From Magnaporthiopsis rhizophila (Eukaryota; Ascomycota; Sordariomycetes; Magnaporthales; Magnaporthaceae): 64,000 nucleotides of DNA. Positions within the stretch are counted from its first letter, which is position 1. Each line of letters begins with the position of its first letter. Shown here piece by piece: positions 57,446 to 64,000 of this stretch. The notes under the pieces were generated by a model, which searched no databases, was not told where the DNA came from, and worked only from the letters and a program-made list of their open reading frames with translations. The translations under genes and the position numbers were made by a program. The stretch spans positions 1 to 64,000 of the forward strand of contig PYSS01000069.1 of NCBI GenBank assembly GCA_003049465.1. The letters are read 5' to 3'.

Positions 57446-59015
57446 GGTAAGGCGGAGCTAGCCAACAGGGAGAGCAGCCACTGGCAGGGTGCATGGTGCA
57501 CCCTCTCTGAGAAGACTCCGATTCACCAGCGACGTGACCCGTTTTTCATAAACATCTTACTGGGCATGTCGCTGCCCCGAGAGGAATAGACCAGTAATGA
57601 GAGACAGGAGCTGGTGCAGCTGAAGTTGTCGTATTACACCGCATGGCGCTCACACAAGTCTTGAGTTCCCATGTCTTGAGGTTTCGTTTTGTCGAGGGTG
57701 ACGTCAGTTACAACGGACGGAGCCCACAAAGAGAGGAGGGGCTACAGTCGTGGTCGAGGAGGGGCAGATGGCGGAGACCGACGGTCGCCGCGCGTCGGGG
57801 CTGCTCGACAAGACCGAGCGGGGCCTTGGCGGTGGCTCTTTATTGCACTATGGCCAGGAACTCCGCGGTGCTGGATCCAGACCGCTGCCAGCGAGCAAGC
57901 CTCGGAGGGTCCTAACCAGTCGAGTGGAATGCACCCACCTCCCTGCAATGCATCTGAGATCTGAATACCACGCGGCAATCTTCCACCTTGGCAGCCCGTC
58001 AAGCTTGATCGACTCGGGCTGATAAATAAAGTGTGTAAGCATTTAGTTTTCGGCTACTGCGGGCGTCTAATTTCTACCTGTTGACCGAAGTTGGTTGAGT
58101 AAATCGGTTGAGCAAGTCCAGCCATTTGATGAGCCAAGCCCAGCCCACCTTTTCCTATCTGCATGGTGATCCGTGGGCACACGTGGGGGGCAAGCAACCA
58201 AACCTACAAGCGCCCGGGACTCATTGGCCAAGTCGTTGCCTGACCTTCCATGAAGCAACGACAAAAGAAGAATGGAATCACAAAAAGTGAGGCGTGCACG
58301 CTTAGCGCTCGGCTAGCGACAAGGGACAGTGGATTCCCCGCCGTAAAACCCCGAAGCGGCAACAAACATGTGGGCTGGATGGCCTTGCCAGCTCGCAGCT
58401 GGTTCTCACCGCTCCCGTATATTGGGCGGATGGGACTCATCTGCATGGTAGAGGAACCATGCTTCTCCGGTCCCAAGCGATGCACGTGGGCAAGAACACC
58501 CGCCGTCCGAGATTGTCGAGCCGAAAATTGCCTCAGGCGACGCTTGCGTCAAACGGCCAACGACGTGATTTGACGCGACAGGAGGGGTGAGGGGTGTGCT
58601 CCGCATACGGTGGCTGCAGCTGGCAGGAGGGAGGATGGCATCGAAAGCGCACGAACCACTGGTGGTATAATGGAGGGTATAACCCGCCGTTAGACCGACA
58701 TGTCAAGGTTGGTACACAGGCAGGCACATGCATAGGCACGTACATATGCCTCTTGACACGACGGTAGCCGGCACGCAGCAGGCCCGAGGGAGACTGACTG
58801 GCTGGCTGGCTGATACGATAATGTGTGCAGTCAGATAAACTGGGTATTTTCTAAACAAACGACAAACGGCCGTCGCCGGCTGCCGTCCCTCCCTCGTGTC
58901 CAAAATCGTACGAACTCGTACGGGACCAGCTGGTGATGTGACCGGATCGGTCATATATGCGTCTTTTACCGTATCCTCACCTGCGATGTGAGGATAAGAA
59001 CAAGGGGATGAGCGA

Positions 59016-59016
<1 letters not shown>

Positions 59017-59068
<52 letters not shown>
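59017..59068. repeat. Poly-A tract of 52 nt
   Basis: Uninterrupted A run, about 240 bp past the stop of the carbonic anhydrase gene (on its transcribed strand it is poly-T). Confidence 0.9.
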
Positions 59069-59070
<2 letters not shown>

Positions 59071-59305
59071 TAAGAGAGGGAAAAAAATCCCGCACGCTTT
59101 GATTCGGTTCGTACGACCGCCGCCGCCAGACTCCAGTAGTTGGTGTTCCCCGACCCGATGAATAAGCAAAAAATGAAATGAGGACATGCTGCCAAACACA
59201 TATTTGTGTGGTAGGCTCTCGGACGAACTGATATGGTAGAACACAGAAAAGAAGAAGATGAGCAAAAAGAAAGAAAAAGAGCAGAAAGTCTCCTTATCAT
59301 CGACA

Positions 59306-60292
59306 TCAACGGATGGCCATGGAGGCGCTGCTGCCCTTGAAAACCAGGGTGGCGTGGTTGCCCCTGACGACCTCGCCCTCGCTGTTGCCGGCGAGCGACT
59401 TGACGGCGTTTCCGCAGCCGAGGTCCCTGATCCTGCCCGTCGCGAGGTCGTAGATGCAGCCGTGGACCTGCAGGTCGCGGTCGCGGATGGCGTCCTGGAC
59501 GTTGGGGTTGGCCATGAGCGTCTTGCAGCCGGCCGCGACGTTGAGCTCGGCGATGCGGACGCCGCGGGCCTTGAGGTCGGCGATGGAGGCCAGCTCCTGC
59601 GCGTGCGCCAGCCGGATGGCCTTGAGCGGCGTCAGCCACGTGTCGAGCACGCCGCCCACGCGCGAGTCCGCCAGCGCCGCGTTGGCGCCGCCGCAGAAGG
59701 TGTGCCCGCACAGCACCACGTGCTTGACCTTGAGGTGCATGACGGCGTACTCGATCACCGCCGACGTGTTGATGTCGGTCGGCGAGATGATGTTGGCGAT
59801 GTTGCGGTGCACAAACACGTCGCCAGGCTGTAGGCCTAGGATCGTCGTCTCGGGACAGCGCGAATCCGAGCAGCCTAGCCACACTATTCGAGGAGAGTCG
59901 GACATGTTAGCGGGGAAGGGCCTACAAGAATGAGTCGCTCACTGCGCTCACGGATGTATTATTGGGGAAAGGTTGCCGTATACCGATCTGGGGTTGGGGT
60001 GCGCCGTCCATCGTGAGGGGCGGCTAAACAAAGACCCTCGTCCTCGACCACGAGTTTGATACAACACGGACACACCGAAAGAGGACTTTGCGCGGAGAGA
60101 AAGATAAGGCAGAAAAAGACGAAGAAAAATGACGACAAGTGCTGTGTTCCGGGGCCACGGGACCTCGCACCCATGCGACCGAAATTAAACAAAAGACTTA
60201 CAGATCTGAGGCCACTGACCGCTGGCCAGCTTGGGAAAGAAGTTCGGGTTCTGGTGGGCTTTGTAGCCTGCCCAGGCCGAGTTCGAGCTCAT
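59306..60292 (-). CDS. Beta-class carbonic anhydrase
   Basis: Zinc enzyme that interconverts CO2 and bicarbonate. Exons are 60292-60202 and 59883-59306; the 318-nt intron (GTAAGT...GAATAG) joins GQWPQI-LWLGCSDSR. The protein is 222 residues. Zinc ligands are Cys35 (CSDSR), His91 and Cys94 (CGHTFCGG); the Asp37/Arg39 dyad is present. Further family blocks: CPETTILGLQPGDVFVHRNI and VIEYAVMHLKVKHVVLCGH. A frame starting at the Met at 59905 is open but would include intron sequence and lack the first 30 residues (MSSNSAWAGYKAHQNPNFF). There is no clear mitochondrial presequence, so it is probably cytosolic. Confidence 0.93.
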
Positions 60293-61220
60293 GGAATACT
60301 GAAAGACATCCTCTGCGAGTCATCAAAGAGACAAAAGTCAGTGCGTGGCCGGGCCCAGCGGAATGGTGTAACAACCCGGGGCTGTATCAAGGTTTCATTT
60401 CATTTACATACGGTTGTTTGCCATCGTATGGGACGCTGAAAAGTTGCTGGTCAAAAGTTCAAGAAAAAAAGCAAAAACCCGCAAAGGCGCTGCGAAGGTT
60501 CCAAAAGCCGAGTCGAGGAGACGAGCGGAATATTATATGCCTCCAGTGCGCAGGGGAAATAATAATGTCTCTCTGCGTTGTATTGTTTCGATGCAGCCTG
60601 CCCTTCAGCTTGCGCCACAAACAAAGCTTTTCCCTTCTAAAGCCGCGGAGTTAGCTCGGACGGGGTCGGTCGCGTTGTCCCATGCATCAGGCTTGGGTAG
60701 CTTGTACTTACCAAGGAGGGCAGGTATGCAACCTTTTCAGACAGACGAACAGGAGACTTGATGGTCGAGGTGATCTGACAGCGTCCTGACCAACGTGATC
60801 TGGTGAGATTGGATCTTCCGACGGACCGGAGGGGCGCCAAGAACTGGGGTAAATAGGAGCCCGTCTTGTCTTGCGGGCAGGCTTCCGTATTTGGAATCCA
60901 AAACCAGTCGAGAGGAGAGAGAGAGGAAAGGCAGGGCCCCGGAGGAAGGGAGCGAAAAATTATGACGCAGGTATAAAAATTTTGTTTAAAAAAAGACCCG
61001 ATAAGAAAAAAAAAGTAAGATGGTGAGGGTAGTTGAAGATATCAGCGGCTTTTAATGATTCAAGCACTTCCCGCTCAACGCTCCTCGCTTGGTGAGAGAG
61101 GGGCTGGGGAGGCTGGCAGGGGTTGGCTTCAAATTACCTTGTTCTAGGCGATCGAGGAAATCAACGACAATTTTTGACCTTTTGTATATGCCGCGGCCAA
61201 AAGGGAATACTTCATGACAA

Positions 61221-61245
61221 GAGAGAGAGAGAGAGAGAGAGAGAG
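61221..61245. repeat. (GA)12 microsatellite
   Basis: Perfect GAGAGA run of 25 nt. Confidence 0.95.
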
Positions 61246-63160
61246 CAGCTCAAGGCGGTCCTCAAGCCGTGGGGGAAAGCGGGAGACGAGGCATGTTATA
61301 GTTATGGGATAGCAACATACCCACGGCGGGGACCCAGCCCAGCCCGGGGCTTCCTCTAGCAGACGCCAAGCAAATGGTCCCTGGGAACAGACAAGATGAG
61401 AGATAGACAGGGGTGTGCACGAGCGGGCGGCACTGCCGGCGACCAGGTATGTACCCTAGGCACCAGGTCTGCGTAACCGCAGCCGGGTGGGCAGGAGATA
61501 GGGAAGCCAAGGAAGCGTATCGTCGACGTACTCCAGAGAAAAAGACAAAAGAGCCTGGGCATACGGCATGGTGGGCAAGCTTGTCTACAAAACGAAAACG
61601 TGTCTGGGAACACCCAGCTAGGAAACTCTTGGCCTTTTTGGCTTTATGGCGGATGAAACAAGGGGGGGGACGGAGCTGAGAGGGTAAAGGCAGATTCAGC
61701 ATTGTCCGACCCGAAAAAGCGCACCCTCGGAGCATAGGGGAAAGTGCACGCGGAAATGGCAGGATTGCCATAGCAGCCTTCTTTGAGGCAAAAGGGAAGA
61801 CCGCGGATGGGATGGGCGTCGTCGTGTCGGGAGGCTTCTCTCCCATCTGCTTGGACTTTCGGACATGGGACCAAGGGTGTGTGGAATTGCTTTCCAAAAC
61901 AACTTGCGCCTCTCCCCTTGTCCACCCCCACACCTCTCTCCCTCGAGCTGCCCAAGAGAGAAAGAGAGACAGAGAAAGGAAAGAAAGCGGTCAAGTGAGA
62001 AACCGGTAATTCGGGATGGAGCATGACGCCGGACATGCTGATTGCTGATGCTGATTGTTGAGGAGGGAGTCCCCCTCCCCCCAGGCTCGCCGTTTCTCCA
62101 GCCCACCCACACCATCCCATCACAGTGTCAAGTCAGTCAGCCGGGCGTCCGTGTTCAAACCTCCATCGCCTCTGGGCTCAGGTGGCTTGTTCGTCGCACA
62201 GGCCAGGTCGGGAGTCGTCAAACTCCGACTTGGCACCCCGACTTAAGGCCGGCGACAAGACCATGCAAGCAAGACAAGGGGAGAAGAAGAAATCCAGGGG
62301 GGCGAAGAACGAAAAAGAAAACATCTGGGGGAGAGATAAAGGAACAGAACGGGCTTGCGTCCAGGGGTCTGCCTTTTTGAATCGTGGACTGTTTTGCCAT
62401 CGTTGCGATTCCCGCCTCGCGGGGAAATGCGAGCGCCAATCCAACTTTCCCATGCTCGCCCCCAGCGGTTTCTTCTCAACCGCCATCACATCTCGTTTGT
62501 GTGTCAAGCGAGGCCCTGCCCTGCCAAGGCCTCGGGAACGGCATCTGGAAACTCTACCTAACATTACAAAATAGCTCAACTTGAATTTTCCCGTGCCGTC
62601 GGGCATCCGACCGACCCACCCCGGATACCTACCTGCCTGTCACTCACCACACGAAAAAAAAAAAAAAGGACGCGTGCGACTAAGTAACCAAACCCGAAAT
62701 CAATCATCAGATGAGATACTTACGTGCCCACGAGTAGACGTGTAATGAATTCTGGTCTACATATGTAAGGATGCCTGGGCGGCGGGTTCACCCCAAGCTG
62801 TCCTGATCAGCCGGGGAATCTCAATGCCTGCCCTGCCCCCGCCCTGTCCATCTGTGTCTTCCCCAAGGGAGCTGGGCTGATGATCGTATTGACCTGACCT
62901 TCTTCGCTCGGTTAGGCGAGCGGACTCATCTTACTGCGCTCCACCCGGGACGATCTTTCACCTTGTGTTGCACATCCCACCACGCACGCCCGTCACGACC
63001 CGCCATTGGCCATTGCTCTGGGCCCGTTTCTGGGCCTGGCAATCTAGATCTTGGCGTTGTTTGATACCATCCCCCGGACAAGATTCAGAGCTACAACAGC
63101 ACCAGCTGCCGGACTCAGCCACGGCGGCTTGCCCGGCTGGACCATGTCACATTAGGGCAA

Positions 63161-63163
<3 letters not shown>

Positions 63164-63198
<35 letters not shown>

Positions 63199-63204
63199 NN
63201 NNNN

Positions 63205-63235
<31 letters not shown>
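63164..63235. repeat. Poly-A tract containing six Ns
   Basis: A35, then N6 at 63199-63204, then A31. This is an assembly gap or unresolved homopolymer 184 bp past the eL8 stop; the true sequence is unknown. Confidence 0.92.
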
Positions 63236-63237
<2 letters not shown>

Positions 63238-63418
63238 TAACAGCTCGCCCAGAGCGGAACACATGTCCCGGAGACGGCGCGGGCAGCAAGCATGTGTTCA
63301 AAGTACCATTGTGCAGTAACCCTTTGTGCCAACCCTTGACGCCGCCGAAAACGCAAAACGGAAAACCCCCGCGCCGTTCCAGAGACGAAGAATCAATCAT
63401 CATGACAAGCAGCTTGCT

Positions 63419-64000
63419 CTAGACCTTGATGGCCGACTCGAGCGCCTTCCTCTTCTTCTCGGTGCGCTGCTGGGCCTTGAAGCCCATGATGCCACCACCC
63501 CACTTCTTGCGCGACTCCTCTGACTTCTCCAGGTAACCCTCCTTGATGGCAGAGATGAGCTTGGACAGCTCGCTCTTGTCCTCAGACCGGACCTCGGTGA
63601 TGGCGAGGACGGCAGCAGTCTGGCGCGCCATGACAGTCAGTAAAAAAATATGTTTCACAGCCAAAGGGCGAAAACCTGTAATTTAAACCAACCTTCTTGT
63701 GAACGACAGTGCCGAGCCTGGCCTTGCCCTTGATGATGGCGTACGGGACACCCATCTTGCGGCAGAGAGCCGGCAGGAAAACGACGAGCTCGACGGGGTC
63801 GACATCGTTGGGGATCAGGACCAGCGAGGCCTTCTTGTTCTCAATCAGGCCCACAACGTGGTTTAGGCCGTACTTGGCAGTGTAGGGCTTCTTGCTGACG
63901 TCCTCCTTCTTCTTGCCCTCCTTGACGGCAGTAGCCTCCTTGAGCAGGCGCTCCTTCTTCTCGGCCTTGGTCTCGGGGCGGTACTTGTTGAGGAGCTTGA
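63419..64000 (-). CDS. RPL8: 60S ribosomal protein eL8 (L7a), C-terminal part
   Basis: Structural protein of the large ribosomal subunit, with an L7Ae-type RNA-binding fold. The gene runs off the right edge, so the N-terminus is missing. Visible exons are 64000-63693 and 63619-63419. The 73-nt intron (GTTGGT...GCCAG, branch CTGAC) joins TVVHKK-TAAVLAITEV. Conserved L7Ae-fold blocks: YGLNHVVGLIENKKASLVLI, DVDPVELVVFLPALCRKMGV and AIIKGKARLG. The end EKSEESRKKWGGGIMGFKAQ and ALESAIKV is typical of fungal eL8. The intron is too short and lacks C/D or H/ACA boxes, so I see no intronic snoRNA. Confidence 0.95.

Larger units (their letters stand above)
57132..59305. other. Intergenic region with two long homopolymers
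   Basis: 2.2 kb between same-strand genes. It holds a T tract at 57333-57441 with an N and an A tract at 59017-59068. No gene supported. Confidence 0.55.
60293..63418. other. Gene-poor 3.1 kb stretch
   Basis: Lies between the carbonic anhydrase start and the eL8 stop. It has a (GA) repeat at 61221-61245, a CCTACCTGCCTG element near 62630 and an N-containing A tract. No gene supported; the many short frames look random. Confidence 0.5.

Noticed and set aside
58977..59882. Long Arg/His/Gln-rich minus-strand frame overlapping the carbonic anhydrase
   Set aside because: It is an alternative frame of the anhydrase exon extended through the poly-A tract; no independent support.
63620..63692. Possible snoRNA in the eL8 intron
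   Set aside because: At 73 nt it has no C box; the only CTGA is part of the branch-point CTGAC.

Overview
The window is nuclear DNA of a filamentous ascomycete, most likely a Sordariomycete (inferred from the gene complement, not tested). It has GC-rich coding regions with short GT-AG introns, CTRAC-like branch points, monocistronic genes on both strands and long intergenic stretches rich in microsatellites. There is no operon, CRISPR array, rRNA, convincing tRNA, transposon or secondary-metabolite cluster. All conserved genes are housekeeping or regulatory. I rebuilt exon structures by joining reading frames at consensus splice sites so that known family motifs are restored; for every complete model the summed exon length is a multiple of three.

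Left part (1-30.4 kb): a 5'-truncated SGNH esterase, COP9 signalosome subunit 4, the mitochondrial Fe-S co-chaperone Jac1, a glutamine-rich F-box protein, a 4 kb gene-poor stretch, a Rad5/HLTF-type SNF2 ATPase, a SET-domain protein with an apparent signal peptide, a UBE3D/HECT_2-type E2-binding protein, eIF3 subunit d, a bZIP factor and an LPAAT/LCLAT-type acyltransferase.

Middle part (30.4-50.2 kb): a 4.7 kb gene-poor leader region, then the large PAS/zinc-finger/AGC-kinase/receiver protein Rim15, an IBTK/Btb3-like ankyrin-RCC1-BTB protein and an F-box/WD40-like protein.

Right part (50.2-64 kb): centrin Cdc31, ribosome-biogenesis factor Bud22, a nine-exon mitochondrial 2-oxodicarboxylate carrier, an ornithine cyclodeaminase-family protein, a beta-carbonic anhydrase and the 3' part of ribosomal protein eL8. 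Three long homopolymer tracts, two containing Ns, lie in this part and look like assembly weak points.

The genes do not form one pathway. There is a loose ubiquitin/cullin theme (CSN4, two F-box proteins, a UBE3D-like protein, a BTB adaptor), but this is probably chance. I did not find a new multi-gene system. The most unusual observations are at gene-structure level: the carrier gene has a 6-nt frame-neutral microexon encoding the proline of a carrier signature plus a GC-AG intron, and four other genes have stop-free introns of 3n length that simple ORF calling absorbs as coding sequence.
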